DNA of 64,000 bases from Anaerolineae bacterium (GCA_017303635.1 JAFLCG010000004.1:186001-250000), one strand, 5' to 3'. Shown: positions 1 to 9,300, counted from the stretch's first letter. Notes: a model not told the origin generated them from the letters alone. A program made the numbers and translations.

Positions 1-1
1 C

Positions 2-973
2 TCGCTGCTGGGGAGTGGTGTCACCTTTGAAGAGCGCGTCCGCAAGCCGGGCATCCTGCGCTTCAGCTATGCCGGGAATCCCTTCCACCTGACGCGCCTG
101 AAAACTGTGCAAGCGGTTTATCACCGCGCCTACTACCCGGTGCCGCGCCCGAAAGCCCTGCTTGGTGACCAGCACTTTAAGGCGCTGCTGGCGCAGATCG
201 CACTGGTGCGAGCGCTCTCGCCTGCCGATGCCTACCAAACCTTTTTCCTGAGCGCCGCCGGGTCCGAGTCCTCGGTCATGCAGCGCCTCAAAACCGAACT
301 AGGCGCCAAGATCGGCTTGGCGCCCGGCGCGGAAGAAGGGGATCTGCTGTTACGGCTGCGACATCCGCTGGAGGGAGGAGAAGGCTGGGAAATGCTCGTC
401 CGGCTCTCGCCGCGACCCCTGGCAACTCGGAACTGGCGAGTCTGCAACCGGGAAGGCGCGCTCAATGCGGCGGTGGCCCATGCGATGGTCGCCCTGACGC
501 AACCGGCGCCGGATGATGCCTTCCTCAATCTGATGTGCGGCAGCGGCACGCTGCTCATCGAACGCCTGCTACACATGCCTGCCGCCAGTGTCGCCGGTTA
601 TGACCATGACGAGCAGGCGATTATCTGCGCGCGACAGAACGTGGACGCCGCCGGTTTTAGCGAGCAGATCAGCCTGCGGGTGGGCGACTGCCGTCACCTG
701 CCCCTGCCAGATAAGAGTATTGATGCGCTGGTGGGTGACCTCCCCTTCGGGCATCTGGTCGGTTCCCATGAGCATAATGTGGAGTTGTATCCGGAGTTAC
801 TGGCTGAGGCAGCCCGTGTGGCAAAGCCCGGCGCACGCTGCGTCCTCATCACCCACGAAGTGCGGTTGATGGAGGCGCTGATGAGCGAGTCGGCGGTATG
901 GGACGTGGAGCAGGTGCTGCGGGTGGCACTTGGCGGCTTGTATCCGCGCCTATTCGTGCTGGTGCGGAAGTAG
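2..973 (+). CDS. THUMP-type RNA (guanine-N2) methyltransferase, 5' partial
   Basis: The reading frame is open to the left edge of the window, so the N-terminus, where a THUMP domain would lie, is missing. The visible 323 residues end in a class I SAM-dependent methyltransferase domain. It has a glycine-rich motif I (NLMCGSGTLLIE), an acidic motif II (GYDHDEQA), and the catalytic motif DLPFGH, a variant of the D/N-P-P-F/Y/W motif of enzymes that methylate exocyclic amino groups of RNA bases. This arrangement fits the Trm14/RlmL-like group (COG0116) that makes m2G in tRNA or rRNA. A GTG at 107 could be read as a start, but coding sense continues upstream of it. The exact RNA target cannot be told from the sequence. 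It has no operon partner on its right, where a dispersed repeat follows. Confidence 0.8.
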   Translation, partial: SLLGSGVTFEERVRKPGILRFSYAGNPFHLTRLKTVQAVYHRAYYPVPRPKALLGDQHFKALLAQIALVRALSPADAYQTFFLSAAGSESSVMQRLKTELGAKIGLAPGAEEGDLLLRLRHPLEGGEGWEMLVRLSPRPLATRNWRVCNREGALNAAVAHAMVALTQPAPDDAFLNLMCGSGTLLIERLLHMPAASVAGYDHDEQAIICARQNVDAAGFSEQISLRVGDCRHLPLPDKSIDALVGDLPFGHLVGSHEHNVELYPELLAEAARVAKPGARCVLITHEVRLMEALMSESAVWDVEQVLRVALGGLYPRLFVLVRK

Positions 974-996
974 ACGCCCGTAGTTCAATTACAGTT

Positions 997-1081
997 GGAC
1001 TTACGCAATCACGGGCGGATATACGGCGAAGACGCCACGCTACGCGCCGCCCCTACGCAATGCGGTGTGTTGCGTAAGTCC
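997..1081. repeat. Dispersed inverted-repeat element A, copy 1
   Basis: An 85-bp element begins with GGACTTACGCAA (997-1008) and ends with its exact reverse complement TTGCGTAAGTCC (1070-1081). Between the ends is a GC-rich core containing CGCCCCTAC. The same ends bound an element at 52991-53090, and the right end alone occurs at 9374-9385. It fills most of the spacer between the methyltransferase and the glycosidase gene. It looks like a small non-autonomous mobile element (MITE or REP-like). No transposase gene is present in the window. Confidence 0.75.
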
Positions 1082-1160
1082 TATACAGATGGCTCTTTGG
1101 AATCCTGGCGCGACAACCGCGCCGTCCTTCATTTTCATGTGACAACAGGGACATTACCTC

Positions 1161-2444
1161 ATGTTACCTTTTCGCCTGCTCTGCCTGTTGGTCGTCAGCC
1201 TGTTCATTGTTACACCGTTGCGGGCGCAAGAAGGCACTTTAACCGTCGATGCCAGTACCGAACTAGGGCCTATCTCTCCTTATATCTATGGGGCGAATTA
1301 TGGGCCGTGGGCACTGGTTTCACTGGACATGATGCCTGCAGCAGAACAAGCGGGAGTCACTCATCTGCGTTTCCCAGCAGGTAACTGGGGCGACCTCAAC
1401 AATATCACCCCCTTCCAGCTTGATATGTTCATGAGCCAGGCGCGCCTTTTCGGGTCGGAACCGAGTATCAGTGTCCGGTTAGACCAGGGAACACCGGAGC
1501 AGGCAGCCGAACTGGTACGTTATGCCAACATCGAAAAAGGATATGGCATTCGTTACTGGAGCATCGGCAATGAGCCGGACCTGTTTACCGACTACACCGT
1601 TGAAGAACTGAACCGGGAATGGCGAGCCATTGCGCTGGCAATGGAGGCTGTCGATCCGTCGATCATCCTGATTGGGCCGGAAGTCAGCCAATATCCACCG
1701 ACTGAAGCAGGCGACCCGTATAATAACCTGCGGCGCGATATGGTACGCGGATTCCTGGAAGTCAATGGTGATCTGGTCGATATTGTGTCAATCCACCGCT
1801 ATCCGTTCCCTATCAGTATGACCTCCAGCACGACTATCGAAGACCTGCGCGACAATCCAGGGGAATGGGATGTGATTATCCCCAACCTGCGTGCGCTGAT
1901 CCGCGATACCATAGGTCATGATTTACCCGTTGCCGTGACCGAGGTCAATTCACACTGGGATATTCGCAGTGGTGGAGAGACGTCGCCGGACTCGGAGTAT
2001 CATGCAATCTGGTGGGCCGATGTGCTGGGACGCATGATCCGCCAGCAAGTAGAGATCGTGAATTACTTCAATCTGTCCACCTCAGCGGGGCTGGGAAGCT
2101 TTGGCCTGTTAGGGCGTTATGAAGTTCGACCAACCTATTACGTCTATCAGCTTTACAAACAATTTGGTGAGACCCTGCTCACCAGCACATCTTCCGACGC
2201 GGAAGTGACCCTTACAGCGGCTCTCCGGTCGGATGGTGCACTGACCCTGATGATCGTTAATCGTGGGCTAGCCGGCAAGACGATCAACCTGGAGATTGCG
2301 GGTATAACGGTCAGCGAAACGGCGGATGCCTGGCTGCTGGATGCGGCCCACAAAGCCGATCCGGTTGAACCGGTTGATCTCAGCAGCGGAAGCGTAGACC
2401 TGCCAGCCGCATCAGTCATGCTGCTGGTCATCCAGCCTGCCTAA
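1161..2444 (+). CDS. Secreted glycoside hydrolase, clan GH-A (arabinofuranosidase-like)
   Basis: The 427-residue protein starts with a clear Sec signal peptide (hydrophobic residues about 4-20, cleavage near LRAQ). It then shows a TIM-barrel glycosidase pattern. SIGNEPD near residue 136 supplies the acid/base Glu of clan GH-A (NEP motif). VAVTEVNS near residue 260 supplies the second, nucleophile Glu on strand beta-7. The C-terminal 90 residues (LTAALRSDGALTLMIVN and onward) resemble the beta-sandwich that follows the barrel in GH51/GH30/GH39-type enzymes. Substrate is unknown; alpha-L-arabinofuranosidase is the nearest general type. The gene stands alone between a repeat element and the TolB-like gene. 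It could supply sugars or trim extracellular polysaccharide. Confidence 0.7.
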   Translation: MLPFRLLCLLVVSLFIVTPLRAQEGTLTVDASTELGPISPYIYGANYGPWALVSLDMMPAAEQAGVTHLRFPAGNWGDLNNITPFQLDMFMSQARLFGSEPSISVRLDQGTPEQAAELVRYANIEKGYGIRYWSIGNEPDLFTDYTVEELNREWRAIALAMEAVDPSIILIGPEVSQYPPTEAGDPYNNLRRDMVRGFLEVNGDLVDIVSIHRYPFPISMTSSTTIEDLRDNPGEWDVIIPNLRALIRDTIGHDLPVAVTEVNSHWDIRSGGETSPDSEYHAIWWADVLGRMIRQQVEIVNYFNLSTSAGLGSFGLLGRYEVRPTYYVYQLYKQFGETLLTSTSSDAEVTLTAALRSDGALTLMIVNRGLAGKTINLEIAGITVSETADAWLLDAAHKADPVEPVDLSSGSVDLPAASVMLLVIQPA

Positions 2445-2579
2445 CGACAACGTATTGCTCGTCCGAGTCGGGAAAGGTCACCTATAGCGGCATCAGCGAG
2501 ACAGCCAGTGATCATTAGCACCTATATCCACCTGGCAAAACGCAGGTTCGGTGATCGGGGCAAAGACTAAAATAAGCCT

Positions 2580-3659
2580 ATGATCATGCCTCGCCGGATT
2601 CTGCGCCTCATCACGCTGCTGACTGCTGCGGGCAGCCTTAGCATACTGATTGCTCTGGGGATCGGTACGGGTAGGCCACGTCAACAGCTCGCCTTCGCCT
2701 CTAATCATGTCATCGGACAGACGCGGCTCTACCTGATGGATGTTCCGCGCGGCCTGATGACCCGCCTGAGCGACCGCCCGACCAACGGCGGTTTACAGTG
2801 GTCGCCAGACGGTCAGTGGCTGGCTTTTGAAGATGCGCTGGAAGGTGCGTACTTCCGCCTTGGACTATTCGGTGGCGACCTCAGTTCCCTCACCCCGTTG
2901 GACAGTTTCAGTTATGGACTGGCCTGGATGCCGGATAGTCAAGCCATTGTCTATGCGCGCAATCGGCAGGGAGCCGAGAACAGTGGCATTTTTCGCGACG
3001 CCATCAACGGTGCATTTTCAGAACGGCTCCACCCCAAGATGCTCTTCCCCGGTGTGATGCTGATCCCGGCAGCCGGGGGACGACTGCTCTATACCGACTC
3101 GGACGCTGATGCGCTCGGTCAACTCATCTACAGTCTGGAACCAGATGGCTCATCACGGTTGGTGGTGGACACCGGACGTTATGTGGATGATATGGCGCTG
3201 GCACCAGATGGGCAGCGGTTGGCCTACACCCGTGCCCAACCGGATGGCTATTATGAAATCGGTCTGGTGGATCTCGCCTGCCTGGGTGCAGACGACTCGT
3301 GCAGCAATGCCACTGTGTTGCTCACGCAAAACACCATTCGCGACCAGGGGCCAGTCTGGTCACCTGATGGAGCGTATCTGGCCTATCGGCAGTTAGAAGG
3401 CGGCCTGATGAGCATTCAGTTATTGAAGCTGGCGACTGGCGAGACCGTGACGGTGACAACACCCGCCAGCAGCTACGCCAACGTCCAGTGGTCGCCCGAT
3501 GGCCGCTGGTTGTCGTTCACCTCCAACCGGGGGAGCATCCCGGCTCTGTACGCGCTCGACCTCATGTGCCTCGAACAACCGGGTGGTTGTTTAGAAGAAG
3601 CCCAGCTCCTGCTGGTGAATTCCTTTGTCTCGGCCAGCCCGGTCTGGCAGCCGGGATAA
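2580..3659 (+). CDS. TolB-like PD40 beta-propeller protein, membrane-anchored or secreted
   Basis: The 359-residue protein has an N-terminal hydrophobic stretch (about residues 7-28) that should act as a signal anchor. The rest is made of WD40-like PD40 blades, recognisable by recurring W-SPDG-WLA/F motifs (QWSPDGQWLAFED, VWSPDGAYLAYRQ, QWSPDGRWLSFTS). These are typical of TolB and DPP-type propellers. Two blades carry Cys pairs (CLGADDSC, CLEQPGGC) that could form disulphides, consistent with an extracytoplasmic location. No catalytic domain follows the propeller, so a binding or scaffold role is most likely. Nothing in the neighbourhood resembles a Tol-Pal system, and no pal, tolA or tolQR gene is present. 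The annotation rests on fold only. Confidence 0.65.
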   Translation: MIMPRRILRLITLLTAAGSLSILIALGIGTGRPRQQLAFASNHVIGQTRLYLMDVPRGLMTRLSDRPTNGGLQWSPDGQWLAFEDALEGAYFRLGLFGGDLSSLTPLDSFSYGLAWMPDSQAIVYARNRQGAENSGIFRDAINGAFSERLHPKMLFPGVMLIPAAGGRLLYTDSDADALGQLIYSLEPDGSSRLVVDTGRYVDDMALAPDGQRLAYTRAQPDGYYEIGLVDLACLGADDSCSNATVLLTQNTIRDQGPVWSPDGAYLAYRQLEGGLMSIQLLKLATGETVTVTTPASSYANVQWSPDGRWLSFTSNRGSIPALYALDLMCLEQPGGCLEEAQLLLVNSFVSASPVWQPG

Positions 3660-3702
3660 GTAGCCGTCCAGCCAGCACTTCTAAACAATTCCTCATCTGT
3701 TA

Positions 3703-3741
3703 TTGTGATTTTCGTCACAATATATTGTGATAAAGTTCACG
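3703..3741. promoter_or_regulatory. Two tandem Crp/Fnr-family binding sites
   Basis: Site 1 is TTGTGA-TTTTCG-TCACAA (3703-3720), a perfect TGTGA-N6-TCACA palindrome. Site 2 is TGTGA-TAAAGT-TCACG (3726-3741), one base off. Their centres are 22 bp apart, about two helical turns, so two dimers would sit on the same DNA face. The second site ends 35 bp before the ATG of the SdhA/FrdA-type gene. The motif is that of the Crp/Fnr superfamily; which member binds cannot be told. Confidence 0.6.
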
Positions 3742-3776
3742 ATAGATGGATACCACCTGAATTGAGGACGTACATC

Positions 3777-5525
3777 ATGACGACATCGTATCGCACGTCA
3801 GTTTCAAATGTCCTGGTCATCGGCACCGGCGGAGCCGGGATGCGGGCGGCCATTGCTGCCCATCAAGCGGGTTGTGAAGTCACTCTCATCGGCAAGCGGC
3901 TGCGGAAGGATGCCCATACGGTACTGGCTGCCGGAGGAATCAATGCAGCCTTGGCAACAGTCGACATCGACGACACCTGGCAGTGGCACTATGCAGATAC
4001 CATCCGCGATGGTTACTTCCTGAATAATTCCCGGATGGTCGAGATCATGGCGCAATCCGCGCCGAATGCGGTCAAAGAGCTGGCGGAGTGGGGTTGTAAC
4101 TTCGCTCGGCGAGACGACGGCCGCCTGGATCAACGCTTCTTCGGCGCACATCGTTACCGCCGTACCTGTTATGCCGGGGACTATACCGGGCGCGCCATCC
4201 TCTACACATTAGCGGATCGAGTCAATGAACTGGGCATCCAAATCCATGACTACCAGTATGTCTCCCGGCTGCTGGTCAAGGATCATCAGTGCTTTGGTGC
4301 GCTGGCCTTTGATATTCACACCGGGGAGCGCACAGTCTATCTGGCAGACGCGATCATTCTGGCTGCGGGCGGACATACACGGCTGTGGCGGCGCAGTTCT
4401 TCGCGGCGCGATGAGAACACCGGTGATGGTTATGCCCTGGCGCTACAAGCCGGCGCTACTCTGGCGGATATGGAACTGGTGCAATTCCATCCGACGGGTA
4501 TGACGCATCCAGAAGAGATGGCCGGGACACTGGTCACCGAAGCGGTACGCGGCGAAGGCGGTCATCTGCTAAACGCAGCGGGAGAGCGCTTCATGGCGCG
4601 GTACGATTCGGAACGGATGGAACTCTCTACCCGGGACCGGGTCGCACTGGCGAATTACACCGAGATAATCGAAGGTCGGGCCGGAGAACATGGTGGCGTC
4701 TTCCTTGACATCAGCCATCGCGAGAAGGATTTCATCCTGACCAAGCTGCCGCGCATGTACCGGCAGTTCATGGAAAGCCAAATGCTGGACATCAGCCAGA
4801 AGCCGATGGAAGTCTCCCCCACCGCGCACTACAGTATGGGCGGTGTGGTGGTTGACCCGGAAACCACCGCGACTGAGGTCGCCGGACTATACGCTGCAGG
4901 CGAGGTGACCGCCGGCCTGCACGGGGCCAATCGCCTGGGTGGAAACTCGCTGGTGGAAACGGTCGTTTTTGGACGGCGTGCAGGGGAACAAGCAGCGGCT
5001 TTTTCAGGAGCGATCAATGTACAGATGCGGGATAAGGCCGTCATCCAGGCCGCGAACGACGCCCTCTCCAGCCTGATCCATGATGGTGGTGAGATGGCTC
5101 GCCCACTGCAGCGGGCCGTCCGCAATACCATGTGGGAATACTGCGGGGTGGTCCGTAACCAGGAACGGCTGGAGGCTGGTTTACAACGGCTGCAGGAATT
5201 AAAAGAAGCGGCAGAACGCGTGGATGTCCGCCCCAGCAGTGAAGGTTGGCAAGACCTGGCGACCGCGCTTGACCTGCAAGGGGCACTTTACGCTGCCGAG
5301 GCGACCATTCGCTGCGCGCTGGAACGTCGGGAGAGCCGCGGTGCCCATCAACGCTACGATTATCCTGAGGTCGACCCTGCGCAGGTGGTCAACTACACCA
5401 TCCGCCTGAATGAGAACGGTCAGCAGGTGTTGGGTCGCAGCGCTGTGCCGGGCATCCCAGATGAACTGCGTTCCTATGTCGAAGATGACCCGCAGTTGCT
5501 GTTCAAGGGGCGGCTGCTGGAGTAA
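3777..5525 (+). CDS. Succinate dehydrogenase/fumarate reductase-type flavoprotein
   Basis: The 582-residue protein begins at an ATG preceded by GAGGACG; an upstream TTG in frame lies inside the regulatory palindromes and is unlikely. The N-terminal FAD-binding motif is VIGTGGAGMRAAIAA. The residue that carries covalent FAD in SdhA/FrdA is present as His47 in AHTVLAAGGINAAL. L-aspartate oxidase lacks that His, which argues against NadB. Further family motifs are QFHPTGM, EAVRGEGG (catalytic Arg), HYSMGGV and ANRLGGNSL. Length is normal for SdhA (about 580-590). No iron-sulphur (SdhB) or membrane subunit gene adjoins it, so the partners must be elsewhere or it works as a soluble reductase. Tandem Crp/Fnr-like sites upstream suggest control by carbon or oxygen state. 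Confidence 0.75.
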   Translation: MTTSYRTSVSNVLVIGTGGAGMRAAIAAHQAGCEVTLIGKRLRKDAHTVLAAGGINAALATVDIDDTWQWHYADTIRDGYFLNNSRMVEIMAQSAPNAVKELAEWGCNFARRDDGRLDQRFFGAHRYRRTCYAGDYTGRAILYTLADRVNELGIQIHDYQYVSRLLVKDHQCFGALAFDIHTGERTVYLADAIILAAGGHTRLWRRSSSRRDENTGDGYALALQAGATLADMELVQFHPTGMTHPEEMAGTLVTEAVRGEGGHLLNAAGERFMARYDSERMELSTRDRVALANYTEIIEGRAGEHGGVFLDISHREKDFILTKLPRMYRQFMESQMLDISQKPMEVSPTAHYSMGGVVVDPETTATEVAGLYAAGEVTAGLHGANRLGGNSLVETVVFGRRAGEQAAAFSGAINVQMRDKAVIQAANDALSSLIHDGGEMARPLQRAVRNTMWEYCGVVRNQERLEAGLQRLQELKEAAERVDVRPSSEGWQDLATALDLQGALYAAEATIRCALERRESRGAHQRYDYPEVDPAQVVNYTIRLNENGQQVLGRSAVPGIPDELRSYVEDDPQLLFKGRLLE

Positions 5526-5650
5526 TCGCCCAAATGTACCCCGGCAATTCACTGCCGGTTGCGCTATCATGCCGGGGATACTACAATCCGTTGATCGGCA
5601 GGCGCGGGACTCCTCGCAGCTTGCTCATCAAACAGGGAAAGGGAAGTTCT

Positions 5651-6712
5651 ATGCGGAAACTGAGTCTGGGTCTATTGCTGCTGGCGCTGATGGCCATTGG
5701 CCTGTCGGTGACGGTCGCTCAGGATGCCACTCCCGCTGCCAGTGACTTCGCCTCGAACGTGGCGATCTTTTATGTGGCCTGTGACAACCGGGGTGTCGTC
5801 AATTTCACCGGGACGATGGAAGCCGGTTTTGATGTGTACTTCACGCTGTATTCCGGGCCAAGTGGCACCGGCACGGCGCTGACTTCGCTGCGGCAGGCAG
5901 TAGTCGACGGTGCTTACGCGTTTAGCGAAGCGGTCAATTACAACACGGGTGCTACCGTCGCTGCCGGTCAAACAGGGAGTGTAGTGGCCTTCATTGCACG
6001 TGAAGGTGCGCCAGCCAGCGGCAAGAGCGAAGAATTCATCGTCAACGATATTCAGGACGGCTGCAATAATCCGCAGAACCAACCCGGCACCAGCGTCGAT
6101 ACCGGTGTGGCGGGTGCAGTCGTTGGAACGACGACAACCACGACGGTAAAGGGAGCGAACCTGCTTTCCCCCTTCGGCGGTCTGCTGACCCCGGGTATCG
6201 CCTCGGTTGCGACCCCGGAACCCGCAGTCGTGATTGGTGCGCGGCGGCCTTCGGCGACCACCCGCGGACCGAATGCCGGTGTCGTCTTTGCCGAATGCAA
6301 TCAGTACCTGCCCGGCGCGGCCCCCGGCGTCATCTATGACACGGATAACGTCCGCATCTTCTGGTCGTGGTTCGCCCGGACCGAAGCTCAGGTGCAGGAA
6401 CACATCGCCGCAGCCCAGTATGATGTCAAGTTGAACGGTGCGCCGCTGGTGGATGTGGGCATCACCGCCATCACCCGCCCAAATAACCGCAACTTCTACG
6501 TGTTCTACGTGGCGAACATCGGCAACCTCACCCCTGGTCAATACGGCATCGAGTTCAACCTGAACTGGAGCAGCGCGATTTTTGACGGTTTCGCCAACTA
6601 CGGCCCCGGCACTAACCGGGAAACGACCCGCAGCACCTGCGACTTCACCATCCTGCGCGATCCGACCGGACGCAGTCCGGGTCAGGTCAACCTGATGTAC
6701 AGCCTACGCTGA
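5651..6712 (+). CDS. Secreted protein of unknown function
   Basis: The start is set at an ATG preceded by an AGGGAAAGGGAAG ribosome-binding region; the frame is open further upstream but without a credible start. Residues 1-24 form a Sec signal peptide (RKLSLGLLLLALMAIGLSVTVAQ). The mature protein of about 330 residues has two beta-rich parts: residues about 30-145 (FYVACDNRGVVNFTGTM) and about 225-353 (VFAECNQYLPGAAPG). They are joined by a Val/Thr/Pro-rich stretch with a TTTTTT run. Each half contains one or two Cys. I do not recognise a family. Hairpins follow the gene, so it is probably a single-gene transcription unit. Confidence 0.6.
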   Translation: MRKLSLGLLLLALMAIGLSVTVAQDATPAASDFASNVAIFYVACDNRGVVNFTGTMEAGFDVYFTLYSGPSGTGTALTSLRQAVVDGAYAFSEAVNYNTGATVAAGQTGSVVAFIAREGAPASGKSEEFIVNDIQDGCNNPQNQPGTSVDTGVAGAVVGTTTTTTVKGANLLSPFGGLLTPGIASVATPEPAVVIGARRPSATTRGPNAGVVFAECNQYLPGAAPGVIYDTDNVRIFWSWFARTEAQVQEHIAAAQYDVKLNGAPLVDVGITAITRPNNRNFYVFYVANIGNLTPGQYGIEFNLNWSSAIFDGFANYGPGTNRETTRSTCDFTILRDPTGRSPGQVNLMYSLR

Positions 6713-6720
6713 TCGGATAT

Positions 6721-6742
6721 GCCGGACGTTTTAACGTCCGGC
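6721..6742 (+). terminator. Hairpin downstream of the secreted protein
   Basis: GCCGGACGTT and its exact complement AACGTCCGGC are separated by two bases, starting 9 bp after the stop codon. There is no T-run, so it may be a weak terminator or an mRNA-end stabiliser working with the canonical terminator about 90 bp downstream. Confidence 0.45.
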
Positions 6743-6830
6743 TAGTGACAATCAAACCCACTAAAGGGGTTTCAGGGTCATAAGTCAGTGGTCGAGACAC
6801 TGAAGTGATTTGACAGACAAGATTGGCAAT

Positions 6831-6859
6831 GGGCGGGTATGAACCCGCCCTCTCTTTTT
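6831..6859 (+). terminator. Rho-independent terminator
   Basis: The stem GGGCGGGT/ACCCGCCC has a four-base loop and is followed by TCTCTTTTT. It lies between the secreted protein gene and rsmG and should end the upstream transcript. Confidence 0.8.
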
Positions 6860-6899
6860 GTGATTCATTTTGACTTCCGTTTAGGCCAGAACCTTGCTG

Positions 6900-7616
6900 A
6901 TGACAGACTCCCTCGCCCAACATGCTGCTGACCTGTTCCAAATCGCACTCACTCCGGCGCAGATCCGCCAGTTTGAGATCTATGCGCGGGAGTTGGTCGC
7001 CTGGAACGAAAAGATCAACCTGACGGCCATCACTTCGCCGGAAGGCATTGAGGTGCGGCACTTCCTGGATTCACTCTCGGTGGTGCGGGGGGCACTCCCA
7101 AAAGCCAGCACCCGCGTCATCGATGTTGGCACCGGGGCGGGCTTCCCCGGTCTACCCTTGAAGATCGCTTTCCCTGACATTGAACTCACCCTGCTGGAAG
7201 CTACTGGCAAAAAACTCACCTTTCTGGATGAGGCCGCCAAAGCGATGGGGCTGACCGGGGTGCGGACACTGCACGCCCGCGCCGAAGAAGCCGGTCACAT
7301 GAGCCACCAACGCGCTCACTACGATCTGGTGCTGGCGCGGTCGGTCGCCCGGCTGCCGGTGCTGCTGGAGTATCTGCTGCCGTTGTGCAAGGTGGGTGGA
7401 CGCTGCATCGCTATGAAGGGGGAGACGGCAGCTGCCGAGGTTGCCGACTCGAAGAAGGCGCTGAGCGTATTGGGCGGAGTCGTCGCCGGGATCGAGTCGG
7501 TCACGCTGCCGGGCATCCCGGAACCCCATCTGCTGGTGCTGATCGACAAGGTGGCAGGCACGCCAGCGAGCTATCCGCGCAAACCGGGTCTGCCGAGCCA
7601 GAAGCCGCTGGTGTAG
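6900..7616 (+). CDS. rsmG: 16S rRNA (guanine-527-N7) methyltransferase RsmG
   Basis: The 238-residue protein carries the diagnostic RsmG/GidB motif I, VIDVGTGAGFPGLPLKI, followed by ELTLLEATGKKLTFLDE and LARSVARLPVLLEYLLPL. It also has the N-terminal helical motif LVAWNEKINLTAI. Length matches the family (205-240). RsmG adds a methyl group to N7 of G527 in 16S rRNA, using SAM. The ATG two codons inside a possible TTG start is preferred. In many bacteria rsmG sits beside parA/parB or mnmG; here it does not, and the next gene is a HerA-like ATPase. Confidence 0.95.
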   Translation: MTDSLAQHAADLFQIALTPAQIRQFEIYARELVAWNEKINLTAITSPEGIEVRHFLDSLSVVRGALPKASTRVIDVGTGAGFPGLPLKIAFPDIELTLLEATGKKLTFLDEAAKAMGLTGVRTLHARAEEAGHMSHQRAHYDLVLARSVARLPVLLEYLLPLCKVGGRCIAMKGETAAAEVADSKKALSVLGGVVAGIESVTLPGIPEPHLLVLIDKVAGTPASYPRKPGLPSQKPLV

Positions 7617-7698
7617 ATCACCTGCTTTATCCATCGCATTCAGTCAGCCTGCGTTATAATTCGTCACATATACGATCATCAGTGAAAGCGAGCCTGTG

Positions 7699-9183
7699 AT
7701 GACTGATCCGTTTGTGATTGCCAAAGGCGAGCAGGACTACGCCCTCCTGCCCCGGATGATCAACCGGCATGGCATGGTGGCTGGAGCGACCGGCACCGGC
7801 AAGACCATCACCCTGCAGGGCATGGTGGAACTCCTCAGCGGCGCGGGCGTTCCGGTCGTCCTGGCAGATGTCAAAGGCGATCTGGCCGGGATCAGCCAAC
7901 CGGGTGCCATGAACCCCAAGATTGAAGAACGGCTCAAGCTGCTGGGCGTGACTGACTTCCCCTTCCAGGGTTATCCGGTGGCGTTCTGGGATTTGTTCGG
8001 TGAACAGGGCCACCCGATCCGCGCTACGGTCTCCGATATGGGGCCGCTGCTCATCAGCCGTCTGCTCGACCTGAATGACACGCAGAGCGGCGTGCTGAAC
8101 GCCGTTTTCCAGATCGCGGATGACGCGGGTCTGCTGCTGCTCGACCTGAAAGACCTGCGTTCGATGCTGGGCTTCGTGGGGGAAAACGCCAGCCAGTACA
8201 CCACCGAGTACGGCAACATCTCCAAAGCGACCGTTGGCGCAATCCAGCGCGGCCTGCTCGAACTGGAGGGTCAGGGGACGGCAGCCTTCTTCGGGGAACC
8301 CGCGCTGGACATCTTCGACCTGATGAAGACAGGCGATGCGGGTAAAGGTGTCGTCAATATTCTGGCGGCGCAGAAGCTGATGCAGACGCCCAAAGCCTAT
8401 GCCACGTTCCTGCTCTGGCTGCTGGCGGAACTGTTCGAGCGCCTGCCGGAAGTCGGTGATCTGGACAAACCGAAGCTGGTGTTCTTCTTCGATGAGGCGC
8501 ATCTGTTGTTTGATGATGTGCCGAAGGCGCTGCTGGAGAAGATCGAACAGGTAGTGCGGCTGATCCGGTCAAAGGGTGTGGGCGTGTTCTTCATCTCACA
8601 AAGCCCAATTGACATCCCGGAGAGCGTCGCCGGTCAGCTCGGCAACCGTGTCCAGCACGCACTACGGGCTTTCACCGCGAAAGATCAGAAGGCCATCAAG
8701 GCGACGGCTGAGACATTCCGCAGTAATCCGACACTGGATGTCGCCAGCGTGATCATCGAACTGGGTGTCGGTGAGGCATTGATCTCGTTCCTGGATGAGA
8801 AAGGCGCACCGGGCGTGGTCCAGCGGGCGTTCATCTATCCGCCACGCAGCAAGATCGGCCCGATTGATGAGGCAACACGGAAACAGCTCATCGCACAATC
8901 GACCCTGAACGGCAAATATGAGCAGGCCGTTGACCGCGAATCCGCCTACGAACTCCTGCAGAAGAAAGCTGAAGAAGCGGCTAAAGCACGCGAGGCTGAG
9001 GAAGCCGCGAAAGAAGCCGAAAAGCAGCGCGCGGAAGAAGAAAAGCGCCGTCGCCGGAGCAAGAACGATCCAGAGGATCTGCTCGGCAACCTGGCGAACA
9101 GCGCCGCTAAAGCGATCGGCAGCCGCGCCGGGCGGGAGATCGTGCGGGGCCTGCTGGGTTCGATCTTCGGCGGGAGGCGGTAG
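7699..9183 (+). CDS. HerA/DUF853-type P-loop ATPase (YjgR-like)
   Basis: The 494-residue protein starts at an ATG right after an in-frame GTG. It has a Walker A motif, GATGTGKT (residues 29-36), and a Walker B motif, [14 protein letters not shown] (about residue 255). [12 protein letters not shown] and [14 protein letters not shown] are typical of the DUF853 (helicase HerA-like C-terminal) family represented by E. coli YjgR. The family is annotated as ATPase/helicase-like; its physiological role is unsettled. After the ATPase core, residues about 415-455 form a highly charged Ala/Glu/Lys/Arg coiled-coil-like stretch, followed by a short C-terminal segment. A TATAAT at 7655 upstream may be a -10 box. 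No nuclease (NurA) partner is adjacent. Confidence 0.85.
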   Translation: MTDPFVIAKGEQDYALLPRMINRHGMVAGATGTGKTITLQGMVELLSGAGVPVVLADVKGDLAGISQPGAMNPKIEERLKLLGVTDFPFQGYPVAFWDLFGEQGHPIRATVSDMGPLLISRLLDLNDTQSGVLNAVFQIADDAGLLLLDLKDLRSMLGFVGENASQYTTEYGNISKATVGAIQRGLLELEGQGTAAFFGEPALDIFDLMKTGDAGKGVVNILAAQKLMQTPKAYATFLLWLLAELFERLPEVGDLDKPKLVFFFDEAHLLFDDVPKALLEKIEQVVRLIRSKGVGVFFISQSPIDIPESVAGQLGNRVQHALRAFTAKDQKAIKATAETFRSNPTLDVASVIIELGVGEALISFLDEKGAPGVVQRAFIYPPRSKIGPIDEATRKQLIAQSTLNGKYEQAVDRESAYELLQKKAEEAAKAREAEEAAKEAEKQRAEEEKRRRRSKNDPEDLLGNLANSAAKAIGSRAGREIVRGLLGSIFGGRR

Positions 9184-9196
9184 GGAAAGTCGAAAC

Positions 9197-9300
9197 TAAG
9201 CCATTCGCCGAAACATGTCCATGATCCACGACCGATATTTGTGCGGAAAACCGGTCCATGACTGGGAAACGGTCGTGGATTACTTTCGGCTACTGGCTTA
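9197..9300. repeat. Dispersed inverted-repeat element B, copy 1
   Basis: The 104-bp element starts with TAAGCCATTCGCCGAAA and ATGATCCACGACC. It ends with GGTCGTGGATTACTTTCGG and CTACTGGCTTA, so its two ends are imperfect inverted repeats of about 30-37 bp. A second copy lies at 27648-27749, about 18 kb away. The inner part differs between copies, while the ends are nearly identical. Confidence 0.75.

Noticed and set aside
995..1384. Rightward reading frame overlapping the glycosidase start
   Set aside because: Its N-terminal half is repeat element A and the rest is an out-of-frame shadow of the glycosidase gene.
3777..5525. Identification as L-aspartate oxidase NadB
   Set aside because: The His that binds FAD covalently in SdhA/FrdA is present, and no NAD-biosynthesis genes adjoin; SdhA/FrdA type fits better.
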